DNA of 64,000 bases from Vibrio campbellii CAIM 519 = NBRC 15631 = ATCC 25920 (GCF_002163755.1 NZ_CP015863.1:434001-498000); one strand, 5' to 3'. Shown: positions 25,704 through 34,934, counted from the stretch's first letter. A program made the numbers and translations. Notes: generated by a model not told the origin, from the sequence alone.

Positions 25704-26465
25704 ATGTCGAAACGAAACACTCAACTAAGAAGACACGCCATTTCTAACCTAGTAAATGAGCTTGGGGAAGTTAGCGTTGATGAGCTAGCACAGAAATTTG
25801 AAACCTCAGAGGTCACGATTAGAAAGGACTTAGCTTCTTTGGAGAAAAACGGACAACTTTTGCGCCGTTATGGTGGCGCAATCTCTATTCCAACGGAAGT
25901 TATCCATGAAGAATTGAGTCCAATTGTTTCGAGTCGAAAGTTAAGTCTAGCAAAAGCAGCCGCATCACTGATTCGTGAACATAACCGAATTGTGATCGAC
26001 AGTGGCAGTACGACTGCGGCGCTGATTCAGCAATTAAACGACAAACGAGGCTTGGTTGTTATGACCAACTCGTTGCATGTCGCCAATGCACTTAACGAAT
26101 TAGAGAGCGAACCAACCCTGTTAATGACAGGCGGAACTTGGGATACGCACTCAGAATCCTTCCAAGGCAAAGTAGCCGAATCTGTATTGAGAGCTTACGA
26201 CTTTGACCAGCTATTTATCGGTGCCGACGGTATCGATCTAGAGCGCGGAACCACAACGTTTAATGAATTGGTTGGCTTAAGTAAAGTCATGGCGGAGGTG
26301 TCTCGTGAAGTCATCGTCATGATCGAGTCTGAGAAAGTGGGGCGCAAGATCCCGAACTTAGAACTCGCTTGGGACCAAATTGACGTGTTGGTTACTGATG
26401 CAGAGTTGCAGCCAGAACACAGAGCAAAGATTGAACAACATGGCGTAAAAGTCATTTGCGCCTAA
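25704..26465 (+). CDS. DeoR-family transcriptional regulator next to glmS
   Basis: The 253-residue product has the DeoR winged helix (about 8-62, with VSVDELAQKFETSEVTIRKD and the family hallmark RRYGGA) and a C-terminal sugar-phosphate sensor domain with DSGSTTAALI, TNSLHVANAL and FIGADGID. Members repress sugar-phosphate genes and respond to phosphosugars. It lies 115 bases upstream of glmS on the same strand with no terminator seen between them, so control of glmS, or sensing of an amino-sugar phosphate, is a fair inference but not shown. Confidence 0.88.
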   Translation: MSKRNTQLRRHAISNLVNELGEVSVDELAQKFETSEVTIRKDLASLEKNGQLLRRYGGAISIPTEVIHEELSPIVSSRKLSLAKAAASLIREHNRIVIDSGSTTAALIQQLNDKRGLVVMTNSLHVANALNELESEPTLLMTGGTWDTHSESFQGKVAESVLRAYDFDQLFIGADGIDLERGTTTFNELVGLSKVMAEVSREVIVMIESEKVGRKIPNLELAWDQIDVLVTDAELQPEHRAKIEQHGVKVICA

Positions 26466-26580
26466 TCTAATTAAGTAAACAGTTTCATATTTCACTTCCC
26501 TCTGGATAAAGGCCTTTGCTTGCTGCCTCTATTTGAAATCATGGTCAGGGAAGAACAAAACAATAAACGGAGATAAGCAC

Positions 26581-28413
26581 ATGTGTGGAATCGTAGGTGC
26601 AGTAGCACAACGAGACGTTGCAGAAATTTTGGTTGAAGGCCTACGCCGCCTGGAATACCGCGGTTATGACTCTGCGGGTGTCGCGATTGTTGATGGCGAA
26701 ACCAACCTAACGCGTATTCGTCGTCTAGGTAAGGTTCAAGAGTTGGCTGACGCAGTAGACCAAGCGAAAGTCGTTGGTGGTACGGGTATCGCACACACTC
26801 GTTGGGCTACTCACGGTGAGCCATCAGAAGCAAACGCGCACCCACACATGTCTGGTGACATCGCGGTGGTACACAACGGTATTATCGAAAACCACGAAGA
26901 GCTACGTGAACTGCTTCAATCTCGCGGTTACGTTTTCGAATCTCAAACAGATACTGAAGTTATCGCACACATGGTTGAGTGGGAACTTCGCACTTCAGAA
27001 ACGCTACTAGAAGCGGTACAGAAGACAGCAAAACAACTGGATGGCGCATACGGCACAGTAGCGCTAGATCGTAAAGATCCTTCACGTATTGTAGTAGCAC
27101 GTTCAGGTAGCCCAATCGTTATTGGTTTTGGTGTGGGTGAAAACTTCCTTGCTTCTGACCAACTTGCACTGCTTAACGTGACACGTCGCTTTATGTATCT
27201 AGAAGAAGGTGATGTTGCAGAGATCACTCGTCGCGAAGTGACTGTGTTTGACGCAGCTGGTGAGCGTGTTGAGCGTGAAATTATCGAATCAAACGCTGAA
27301 CACGATGCGGGTGATAAAGGTCAATACCGTCACTTCATGCAGAAAGAAATTTACGAGCAACCAACAGCGCTGATCAACACTATGGAAGGTCGTATCACGC
27401 CTGATTCTGTTGTTACTGAGGCAATCGGTGTAAACGCGGCAGAAATCCTAAGCAAAGTAGAGCACGTACAGATCGTAGCTTGTGGTACGTCTTACAACGC
27501 AGGTATGACAGCACGTTACTGGTTCGAAGACATTGCAGGTGTCAGCTGTGACGTAGAAATCGCTTCTGAATTCCGTTACCGCAAGTTTGTGACGCGTCCA
27601 AACAGCCTATTGATCACGCTTTCTCAGTCTGGTGAAACCGCCGATACGCTAGCAGCACTTCGCTTAGCAAAAGAGAAAGGTTACATGGCGGCAATGACCA
27701 TCTGTAACGTAGCGGGTTCTTCTCTGGTTCGTGAATCTGATTTCGCGTTTATGACCCGTGCCGGTGTAGAAATCGGTGTAGCATCAACCAAAGCGTTCAC
27801 GACTCAGCTTTCTGCGCTACTAATGCTAGTAACAGCACTAGGTAAACAACAAAACCGCATTAGCAAAGAGAAAGAAAAAGAGATCGTAGAAGCGCTTCAC
27901 GCTCTGCCACAGCAAATCAACGCAGCGCTGTCTTTCGAGAAAGAAATCGAAGCACTGGCAACCGATTTTGCCGATAAGCACCACACACTATTCCTAGGTC
28001 GTGGTGAGTTCTACCCTATCGCGATGGAAGCGTCTCTAAAGCTGAAAGAGATCTCTTACATCCACGCAGAAGCGTACGCGGCGGGTGAACTGAAGCACGG
28101 TCCCCTAGCGTTGATCGATGCAGATATGCCAGTGGTTGTTGTTGCACCAAGCAACGATCTTCTAGAAAAACTGAAATCAAACGTTGAAGAAGTACGTGCG
28201 CGTGGTGGCCTGCTTTACGTATTTGCTGATGCTGACGCAGGTTTTGAAGGTGATGAGACCATGAAGATCATCACTATGCCACACGTTAGTGAAATCACGG
28301 CGGCGATCTACTACACCATCCCAATGCAGCTGCTGTCTTACTACGTAGCATTGATCAAAGGTACGGACGTAGACCAACCTCGTAACCTAGCGAAAGCGGT
28401 AACCGTAGAGTAA
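26581..28413 (+). CDS. glmS: Glutamine-fructose-6-phosphate aminotransferase GlmS
   Basis: GlmS makes glucosamine-6-phosphate, the entry point to peptidoglycan and LPS amino sugars. The 610-residue product begins MCGIVGAVAQRDVAEILVEG. Cys2 is the N-terminal nucleophile after Met removal, which fixes the start at 26581 rather than the in-frame upstream codon at 26533. GGAGA precedes it. The glutaminase domain covers about 1-240 and two SIS isomerase domains follow (about 285-430 and 455-600), ending DQPRNLAKAVTVE. A strong terminator follows. Confidence 0.97.
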   Translation: MCGIVGAVAQRDVAEILVEGLRRLEYRGYDSAGVAIVDGETNLTRIRRLGKVQELADAVDQAKVVGGTGIAHTRWATHGEPSEANAHPHMSGDIAVVHNGIIENHEELRELLQSRGYVFESQTDTEVIAHMVEWELRTSETLLEAVQKTAKQLDGAYGTVALDRKDPSRIVVARSGSPIVIGFGVGENFLASDQLALLNVTRRFMYLEEGDVAEITRREVTVFDAAGERVEREIIESNAEHDAGDKGQYRHFMQKEIYEQPTALINTMEGRITPDSVVTEAIGVNAAEILSKVEHVQIVACGTSYNAGMTARYWFEDIAGVSCDVEIASEFRYRKFVTRPNSLLITLSQSGETADTLAALRLAKEKGYMAAMTICNVAGSSLVRESDFAFMTRAGVEIGVASTKAFTTQLSALLMLVTALGKQQNRISKEKEKEIVEALHALPQQINAALSFEKEIEALATDFADKHHTLFLGRGEFYPIAMEASLKLKEISYIHAEAYAAGELKHGPLALIDADMPVVVVAPSNDLLEKLKSNVEEVRARGGLLYVFADADAGFEGDETMKIITMPHVSEITAAIYYTIPMQLLSYYVALIKGTDVDQPRNLAKAVTVE

Positions 28414-28476
28414 GCAATGCAAGGTGTGATTAAGATTACACTTGTTTATGTCGCGCTATGTAAGTAGTGAGAACCT

Positions 28477-28506
28477 AAAGCGAAGTCACATGACTTCGCT
28501 TTTTTA
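28477..28506 (+). terminator. Terminator after glmS
   Basis: AAAGCGAAGTCA / TGACTTCGCTTTTTT hairpin with a T run. Confidence 0.9.
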
Positions 28507-28634
28507 TGTCCGTAGACATGGTTATGATGCGCAATACGTTGACATTCAATTGTTTACTTTCTGACATGCCGAGCGGTGAGCATCACTATCGTAAGCCCAA
28601 CGGATGTGGTTGCCATTGAACTGAAAAGGTCACT

Positions 28635-29750
28635 ATGAAAATCAAACTCTTGGCTTTATGTATAGCGTCCTCGTTTTACCATCCATCAGTGATGGCAGAG
28701 GAAGAAACACAAACAGAAGAGCGCAAAAGCCAAACGGTATTTATCGACGAAAGCGATGACTGGTTACAACTCAAATCGGGTGAAGTGATCAAAGGAGAAC
28801 TGATTGGCACGATCAAGGAAGAAACCAACTCGTTCGATCAGGAAATTGAATTTGATAGTGATGATCTTGGCGATCAAGAAATTGAGTTCGAAGACATCGC
28901 GGTATTAGAAACGGCAAGCTTCTTTACCATTCGAACCTCTAGTGGTGATGTATACGATGGTTACCTGTCGATTCGTGAGGATAAGCTGTATCTCACTAAC
29001 GATGAGGGGGAAATCTCGTTTCCCGTTACTGAGATTGTGTCGATTTATCGCGGATCGGAGAACGACTCCGATCATTGGACAACCGAGATCTTTTTGGGTT
29101 TGGACATCAGTAAAGGTAACACTGATGAGTTCTCTTTATTGGGTGAGATTGAGGCAGAGCGAAGCACTGTCGGATCACGCACTAAGCTAAAAGCAAAGCA
29201 CGAAAACTCGCAAATCAATGATCAAACGACCGCGAACAACAGCTCGTTTGATGGCTCGTATGATATCTATCTCAATAACCGTTTGTTCTTCAGACCACTT
29301 AAGCTCTCGCTGCTCAGCGACGAGTTCCAAAACATTGATGACCAAGTCAACGCGTCTTTGCAAATGGGTTACTTCATTATTGCCAACCCTCAAACGGAAT
29401 GGGACGTCTCTATCGGTCCGGGTTATCAGTACACGGACTTTAAAACCGTGGAAGAAGGGGAGGCCGGTGATGTTTCCAGTAATACTCTTACCTTTGAATC
29501 GAACTTTGAGTATGAGCTGACGGATGACATCGATCTAAGCCACACCTATAACCTGAATTGGGCAAGCAATGACGCAGGCGGTACACGTCATACCAATGAG
29601 CTTGGTTTTGATATCGATCTTGTTGATGATCTGGAACTGAGCATCAAAGCAGTCTGGGATCACTTGTCAGAAACCAAAGCCGATGCGGAAGGTGTGGTAC
29701 CAGAGAAAGACGACTATAAGTTCCATTTTGGTCTGACCTACGAACTCTAG
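28635..29750 (+). CDS. DUF481-family outer-membrane protein
   Basis: The 371-residue product has a signal peptide (about 1-21, ending VMA), an acidic N-terminal region (about 22-140), and a C-terminal half built of alternating aromatic beta-strands ending in the outer-membrane-type tail FHFGLTYEL. The segment TTEIFLGLDISKGNTDEFSLLGEIEAER is typical of DUF481 (YdiY-like) salt-induced outer-membrane proteins. In the N-terminal part the phrase DQEIEFDSDDLGDQEIEFED is a short internal repeat. No partner gene is adjacent and the function is unknown. Confidence 0.82.
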   Translation: MKIKLLALCIASSFYHPSVMAEEETQTEERKSQTVFIDESDDWLQLKSGEVIKGELIGTIKEETNSFDQEIEFDSDDLGDQEIEFEDIAVLETASFFTIRTSSGDVYDGYLSIREDKLYLTNDEGEISFPVTEIVSIYRGSENDSDHWTTEIFLGLDISKGNTDEFSLLGEIEAERSTVGSRTKLKAKHENSQINDQTTANNSSFDGSYDIYLNNRLFFRPLKLSLLSDEFQNIDDQVNASLQMGYFIIANPQTEWDVSIGPGYQYTDFKTVEEGEAGDVSSNTLTFESNFEYELTDDIDLSHTYNLNWASNDAGGTRHTNELGFDIDLVDDLELSIKAVWDHLSETKADAEGVVPEKDDYKFHFGLTYEL

Positions 29751-29770
29751 TCCGGTAGTTGTGATGAAAG

Positions 29771-30405
29771 CTAAAGCTGACTCAGCAGCGGAATCACTTC
29801 CTCAAGAGACGCTTTAATGATGATTTTGTCTTCGAGCTCTGGCAGAGATCCGGAATCATTACAGCGTGGCACTCAGCGGCGAGTGCGGCTTTGATGCCGT
29901 TGTTCGAATCTTCCAATACTAAGCACTGCTTGGTGTCCACACCCAAGTGGCGATAAGCCATTTGATAGCAATCAGGGTTTGGTTTGCCGCGTTCAACATC
30001 TTCGGCGGTAATCACTAAATCGAACTGCGCAAGGTACTCGCTGCCCGCGAAATTGTGTTTTACCTCTGGAAGGTGAGAAGAGGTAACTATCGCGGTTAAT
30101 AAGCCATGTTGTTTGATGGCATAAAACAGTGCGTCGAATCCGGGTTTGAGCGCAATGCCTTGATTTCTTAGATTATGGAAGTGTTCATCTCGCACGGCTT
30201 TATAGCGAGGGATATCGATGGCATCTTGAAAATGCTCGGCGAGTATTCTCTCACATTCAGGGTCTTGGACACCGATGAACTGCTAGTAGAAATCATCGGT
30301 GAGGGTTAGGCATTGCTCGATGGCGGCGTATTGCCAACTTTGTTTGTAGATGGATTAGGTGTCGAAAATCGGTCCATCCATATTAAAAAGTACCGCTTTT
30401 AACAT
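29771..30405 (-). pseudogene. Decayed HAD-family phosphatase gene (beta-phosphoglucomutase-like)
   Basis: Read from the ATG at 30405, this frame encodes a HAD subfamily IA hydrolase interrupted by several lesions. There is a TAA after FDT (30355-30357) and a TAG after DDFY (30283-30285). The nucleophile motif reads FNMDG where the family has DxD, so the catalytic Asp is Asn. Near the 3' end, after VMIPDL, the frame changes, and a different frame continues LPELEDKIII...PLLSQL to a stop at 29771. The remaining middle part (TAIVTSSHLPEV, RGKPNPDCYQMA, LEDSNNGIKAALAA) is clearly HAD. An internal start could give a 133-residue fragment lacking the catalytic N-terminus. Confidence 0.9.
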
Positions 30406-30453
30406 TGGGTAGGGCTCCTACGTTTTTGGTCAGAGCGGCTGACATTACTGCTT

Positions 30454-30502
30454 GTTATACCTAAGCAACCTCGAATCCTTTTGAAGGGAGCTTGGGTATA
30501 CA
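30454..30502. repeat. Palindromic intergenic repeat (TATACCyAAGy type), copy 1
   Basis: The ends TATACCTAAGC (30456-30466) and GCTTGGGTATA (30490-30500) are inverted with one mismatch. They enclose about 23 bases with an inner CCTTTTGAAGG core. The same end sequence occurs at 46409-46473, showing a repeated element. It lies between the decayed HAD gene and mtlR and might also serve as an end-of-transcript hairpin for mtlR. Confidence 0.65.
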
Positions 30503-30510
30503 ATGTGGCG

Positions 30511-31041
30511 TTAGAATGGGCTCTCTTTACCTAGTTCATTACATATCTCGACAATCGCAAGTGAGAGCCCTGACTTAATGATTTGTTGTTGACGTTGCAG
30601 TTGCAGCTGATAAAACTCAAGGTCGATGTCGTCATCTGGTTCGTTGACTTCCAGTTGCACCATGCCCATTTTCTTTACCAGATGCAGTTTTTTGATTGGG
30701 TCTAGAATATTTGGGTCGGTAAACTCGTAATCACAAGCGTCACTATTGAGTTGGTTCTTGAGCTTAATGATGTCTTCGATGTCGTGGTAAATATCATCAG
30801 GAAGTACACCCAAGCCAAACAGTAACTTTAAACGAACAGATAGATCGCCCAGCGGTCCAGAGTCTTGTAGCAGCGGACCAACCACGGATTGAACGGCGAA
30901 GTTATCTTTACGAAAGATCCTTTGTACTAGCCCATCGATCGAATCGTTAAAGACGCCGACTGCCGCAATAAAAAAGCCTCGTACCGAAGGTGCGCTGTTT
31001 AATCGCTCAATGATCTCGGTTTCGTTGATGTTATCTGCCAT
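30511..31041 (-). CDS. mtlR: Mannitol operon repressor MtlR
   Basis: The 176-residue product matches the small helical MtlR family (RGFFIAAVGVFNDSIDGLVQRIF, VVGPLLQDSGPLGDLSVRLKLLFGLGVL, YHDIEDIIKLKNQLN). MtlR represses mtl genes. Structural work on homologues showed no typical DNA-binding domain, so its mechanism is uncertain. It is last in mtlA-mtlD-mtlR, 87 bases after mtlD across a strong hairpin. Length is typical. Confidence 0.92.
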   Translation of the reverse strand: MADNINETEIIERLNSAPSVRGFFIAAVGVFNDSIDGLVQRIFRKDNFAVQSVVGPLLQDSGPLGDLSVRLKLLFGLGVLPDDIYHDIEDIIKLKNQLNSDACDYEFTDPNILDPIKKLHLVKKMGMVQLEVNEPDDDIDLEFYQLQLQRQQQIIKSGLSLAIVEICNELGKESPF

Positions 31042-31102
31042 ATACTGAATACATTTCTAGTTATTAGGTATCCCAATCTCTTCAAGCGGAAAAAGATACA
31101 GA

Positions 31103-31121
31103 AGGGGAGCTAAGCTCCCCT
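31103..31121 (-). other. Intercistronic hairpin mtlD-mtlR
   Basis: A perfect AGGGGAGC-TAA-GCTCCCCT stem-loop lies 8 bases after the mtlD stop. No immediate U run follows on the minus strand, so it could reduce or stabilise rather than end transcription into mtlR. Confidence 0.6.
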
Positions 31122-31128
31122 AGGTAAA

Positions 31129-32277
31129 TCAAAGTTGGTGGTAAAGCGCCTCAATTTGAGCTACTTCTGCACTGTCTTCTGCAAGACCTGTGTACACCGC
31201 CAGCGTTTTCTTCACGCCCACTTCTTTTAATGAGTTTTGCAGCTCTATGGCTTGTGGGTCAGTGTCGTTAGTGTACTTCAACGCAGCGGCAATGCCTTTC
31301 AAAAGTGTTTGATTTTCAGTGCTATACTCAATTGTACCGAGTAACGGCTTCACTAATCTATCGTTTGCGCCCAATTTGCGAATTGGTTGGCGACCGACAC
31401 GGTCAACTTCATCGACTAAGAACGGGTTGGCAAAGCGACTTAGAATCTTCTCGATGTACGCATTGTGCATGTCGCGATCAAAGCCGTAACGTTTGATCAG
31501 CACCTCACCACTCTCTTGCATTGCCTGTTTTACTTCAGCATGAATACTTGGGTCTTCAATCGCTTCACGAATGGTGCGATGGCCTTTTAAGCAACCTAGA
31601 TAAGCCGTGACACAGTGGCCAGTGTTGAGCGTGAACAGCTTACGCTCGACAAACGCCATTAGGTTATTGGTTCTTTCCATGCCTGCGATGTCAGGGATTT
31701 CGCCTTTGAATTGCTGTTCATCCACAATCCATTCGCTAAAGCTTTCTACCGTCACTTCGAGTGGGTCATCGTTCGCCGCTTCTGCTGGTGGCACGATACG
31801 GTCTACCGCTGAATCGACAAAGCCAACCAAATCGTCTGCTTTTGCATGCAATGATTCATCTAAGTGTTTATACACCTCACCTTTTAGGTGCGTCGTGCCA
31901 CGAACCATATTTTCACACGCGATGATGTTTAATGGTTTATCGTTACCTGCTGCAAAGCGTTTAGCAATGCCGGTAGCGATGGTTTTTGCAATGATGTCCA
32001 GTACGTTAGGGCCCACCGCTGTTGTTACCAAGTCGGTTTTTACAATGCGGTCGATGACATCTTCACTGGCTGAGTTAACCGCGGTGACGTGAGTTACTGT
32101 GTCGATTTGGCACTCAGTACCCACCACTTTTACTTTGTATTCTTGCTTGTGACTTAGTTGGTCGACGAGTGGAGCGTCAACGTCCGCGAATGTCACCTCG
32201 ACTTCTGCATCTGCTAAGAGTTTACCGATGAAGCCACGACCAATATTACCTGCGCCAAAATGAACTGCGTTTTTCAT
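31129..32277 (-). CDS. mtlD: Mannitol-1-phosphate 5-dehydrogenase MtlD
   Basis: MtlD oxidises mannitol-1-phosphate, delivered by MtlA, to fructose-6-phosphate using NAD. The 382-residue product starts MKNAVHFGAGNIGRGFIGKL with the dinucleotide-binding loop GAGNIGRGFIG. It also contains NIIACENMVRGT, the catalytic-lysine region ERKLFTLNTGHC and HRTIREAIEDP. It lies 113 bases downstream of mtlA. Identification is certain. Confidence 0.97.
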   Translation of the reverse strand: MKNAVHFGAGNIGRGFIGKLLADAEVEVTFADVDAPLVDQLSHKQEYKVKVVGTECQIDTVTHVTAVNSASEDVIDRIVKTDLVTTAVGPNVLDIIAKTIATGIAKRFAAGNDKPLNIIACENMVRGTTHLKGEVYKHLDESLHAKADDLVGFVDSAVDRIVPPAEAANDDPLEVTVESFSEWIVDEQQFKGEIPDIAGMERTNNLMAFVERKLFTLNTGHCVTAYLGCLKGHRTIREAIEDPSIHAEVKQAMQESGEVLIKRYGFDRDMHNAYIEKILSRFANPFLVDEVDRVGRQPIRKLGANDRLVKPLLGTIEYSTENQTLLKGIAAALKYTNDTDPQAIELQNSLKEVGVKKTLAVYTGLAEDSAEVAQIEALYHQL

Positions 32278-32390
32278 AATGCTTACCTACCAATGTCTGA
32301 AATATTGACTAAAACGAATCTAGGGTGAGGCCAACCGCATAGGGGGTGACAGCTGACCTCAGTTTGCTCAGGAGCAAATAAAAGGAGTGA

Positions 32391-34343
32391 TTAAGCCGCT
32401 TGCTGGCCGCCAAAGATGTTAAGAATCTCTTCCACATCGTTGGTGCTAGTTAGCTTCTCAATTGCCTCCGGCTCATCGAGCGCGTTTGTAATGGTGGTAA
32501 TCACCTGGATGTGCTCATCGTTCTTAGCGGCAATGCCAATAACCAGTTTCGCTACATCATCGTCGTCTTCAGTAAATTGGATACCCGATGGGTATTGGCA
32601 GATTACAATGCCGGTTTTCTTCACGCGGTCTTTCGCTTCTACCGTACCGTGAGGTACTGCGATAGATTCGCCTAGGTAAGTTGGAACCAACGCTTCACGC
32701 TCAAACATGGCGTCTACGTATTCTGGTTCTGCGTAGCCAAGTTCAACCAATTTGTTGCCTGCAAAGCGAATGGCTTCTTCTTTGTTGGCTGCTTTCAAAC
32801 CTAGATGAATGTTCTCACGCTGGATTTGGAATACCGATGGTTGTTGTGGTTCAAAGCTGTCGTCGTTCGCCGCCATGACGTAAACTTTTACCATTTGGTC
32901 GTCATTGGCTGCGGATTGGTTTTGTGCTGCTAGTAGTTTGGTGACTAGCTGATTGTACATTTCGCTGTCTAGGAAGTTAGTCAATGAAATGTGGTGTGCG
33001 TTTGGAGCATGCTTACGTGCACGATCCGTTAAGTCTTTATGAGTAATCACGATATCTGCACTCTCTGGTAAGCTGTTAATAGCAAGGTTGGTTACGTGGA
33101 TGTTCAGGCCTGCGCCTTGAACCTTTTTGCGTAGCATGCTCGCACCCATGGCGCTTGAGCCCATGCCCGCATCACAAGCGACAATGATGCTTTGTACTGT
33201 CGCTAGGTCTACGTCACCTTTGCTTTGGTTGTTTACCACCGCATCGTTTTTAGATGCAGATTTCATGTCTTTCATTTGTGATGTTGCTTTTTCTAGTGCA
33301 GCCTCATCACCGTCTTCTTCCGTTGACGCTTGTGTCTTCATTAGCAGTGCTGCTACGGCGAATGACACGCCTGTTGCTGCAGCGATAGAGGCTAGTACAC
33401 CAACGATTGAACCTTTCTGAGTCATCAATAAGATTGCAAAGATTGAACCTGGTGATGCTGGAGAAACGATACCTGCGTTAAAGATAGTGAGAACGAATAC
33501 GCCAGTCATACCACCTGCGATAGCCGCAAGGATTAGGCGAGGGTTCATTAGGATATATGGGAAGTAAATCTCGTGGATACCGCCGAAGAAGTGGATGATT
33601 GATGCACCACCTGCAGTTTGACGAGCCGTACCTTTACCAAACACCATGTAAGCTAGCAGGATACCCAGACCAGGACCTGGGTTTGCTTCGATTAGGAAGA
33701 AGATCGATTGACCTGTCTCAGACGCTTGTTGGATACCTAGTGGAGAGAAGATACCGTGGTTGATCGCGTTGTTTAGGAACAGGATCTTCGCAGGTTCAAC
33801 GAAGATTGAAGTCAGTGGTAGAAGGTGAGCAGAAACTAGGAAGTTAACGCCTGCTGCCAAGCCACCAGAAAGAATTTTTACGAATGGACCGATAAACAGG
33901 AAAGCAAGGATCGCACACAGCATACCGATGATGCCTGCAGAGAAGTTGTTGACCAACATCTCGAAACCGCTTTTCACTTTACCGTCGATGTAGTTATCGA
34001 ATTTCTTGATAGCCCAGCCGCCCATCGGGCCGACCATCATTGCGCCCATAAACATTGGGATGTCGGTACCGACAATCACGCCCATTGTTGTGATTGCACC
34101 GACTACCGCACCGCGATCGCCACCAACCAATTTACCACCGGTGTAACCGATAAGCAGTGGCAGCAAGTAGGTAATCATAGGGCCAACCATAGATGCCAAG
34201 GTCTCGTTTGGCAGCCATCCAGTTGGGATAAATAGAGCAGTGATAAAGCCCCACGCGATAAACGCGCCGATGTTTGGCATTACCATGTTTGACAGAAAAC
34301 GACCAAAATTTTGTATCTTGATCTTGGCATCTGGTGATATCAT
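32391..34343 (-). CDS. mtlA: Mannitol PTS transporter subunit EIICBA (MtlA)
   Basis: MtlA imports and phosphorylates mannitol. The 650-residue product contains the IIC membrane domain (about 1-340, with NHGIFSPLG and the conserved GGIHEIYFPYI), a IIB domain with phosphorylated Cys390 (VACDAGMGSS) and a IIA domain with His565 (VPHGTVEAKDRVKKTG). The full CBA fusion is present. The start is set at 34343 because GGGGA lies 7-11 bases upstream and homologues start MISPDAKIKIQ; a longer frame to 34427 is rejected. It is the first gene of the mtl operon, preceded by a region with several CRP-like sites. Confidence 0.97.
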   Translation of the reverse strand: MISPDAKIKIQNFGRFLSNMVMPNIGAFIAWGFITALFIPTGWLPNETLASMVGPMITYLLPLLIGYTGGKLVGGDRGAVVGAITTMGVIVGTDIPMFMGAMMVGPMGGWAIKKFDNYIDGKVKSGFEMLVNNFSAGIIGMLCAILAFLFIGPFVKILSGGLAAGVNFLVSAHLLPLTSIFVEPAKILFLNNAINHGIFSPLGIQQASETGQSIFFLIEANPGPGLGILLAYMVFGKGTARQTAGGASIIHFFGGIHEIYFPYILMNPRLILAAIAGGMTGVFVLTIFNAGIVSPASPGSIFAILLMTQKGSIVGVLASIAAATGVSFAVAALLMKTQASTEEDGDEAALEKATSQMKDMKSASKNDAVVNNQSKGDVDLATVQSIIVACDAGMGSSAMGASMLRKKVQGAGLNIHVTNLAINSLPESADIVITHKDLTDRARKHAPNAHHISLTNFLDSEMYNQLVTKLLAAQNQSAANDDQMVKVYVMAANDDSFEPQQPSVFQIQRENIHLGLKAANKEEAIRFAGNKLVELGYAEPEYVDAMFEREALVPTYLGESIAVPHGTVEAKDRVKKTGIVICQYPSGIQFTEDDDDVAKLVIGIAAKNDEHIQVITTITNALDEPEAIEKLTSTNDVEEILNIFGGQQAA

Positions 34344-34349
34344 AACAAT

Positions 34350-34473
34350 TCCCCGTTCGATGTTCTGATGAATTTTGTTGTAGTAAACGGTTCGCCAAAA
34401 CCGTTTGTTTGATTGCTTAGTACCCAATCAATTTACCACACATTTTCCAATTGGAACTGACAACGGGTTTTTC
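34350..34473 (+). ncRNA. mtlS: Candidate MtlS antisense small RNA
   Basis: V. cholerae makes MtlS, a ~120-nucleotide RNA transcribed divergently from mtlA and antisense to its 5' leader, which represses MtlA synthesis. Here the plus strand at the same place offers a ~122-base candidate. CCCGTT at its 5' end (34352-34357) can pair with AACGGG (34462-34467), which is followed by TTTTT, and an internal 8-bp hairpin (34385-34392 with 34399-34406) lies between. The start and end are inferred from this pairing and known size, and no promoter was identified with confidence. Confidence 0.5.
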
Positions 34474-34934
34474 GTGATCAACCCCCGCATTTCTTAGGCT
34501 GAGAAACGGTTTTTAAGTGACTAACTTCAACTTATTGACTTGTAACTTAATAACAAAAAGTTAATTTCAAATCTGTCAATAAAAATCTTAGTGATCAATT
34601 CGATCTTCTGACAAATTTAAAATCAAAATACTTTGTGACTTTGATCACCTTTGATTTCTTTTGAAATTCAAATTAAATACCAGTAACGATCAATATCACA
34701 TTTTATTCTGATTTAGTCTGGAAGTGAAATGTGATATGGATCGACTTTGGTGTTTTGTGAAAGTTTGTGACGGGACGGGTGTGATCAATGTCATTGCGAC
34801 TCTTCGATAGAATGTATTTATAAAAATCTTTTCGGCGTACTTCACGAAGTGTCCTTATCTCATTGATAGAAAAATAAAAGAGAGTCGCTATTTGACTTTT
34901 TGTTGGTTCACAACTCTCTTCTTACTGACTGCTC
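34474..34934 (-). promoter_or_regulatory. mtl operon control region with four CRP-like sites
   Basis: This gene-free region carries four matches to the CRP pattern TGTGA-N6-TCACA. The best is TGTGA/TCACC at 34634-34649. The others are AACGA/TCACA (34685-34700), TGTGA/TCGAC (34730-34745) and TGTGA/TCATT (34780-34795). A possible minus-strand promoter is TTGACA, 18 bases, TGTTAT (about 34549-34578). E. coli mtl likewise has several CRP sites. Glucose repression through CRP is a strong inference. Confidence 0.65.
34871..34920 (-). terminator. Possible terminator after the acyltransferase gene
   Basis: AAGAGAGT (34878-34885) pairs with ACTCTCTT (34913-34920) over a long loop. On the minus strand it is followed by TTATTTTT. 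The loop is long, so the call is tentative. Confidence 0.45.

Noticed and set aside
29794..30195. A functional 133-residue HAD protein from the internal start
   Set aside because: Lacks the catalytic N-terminus and has a shifted C-terminus, so it is treated as part of a decayed gene.
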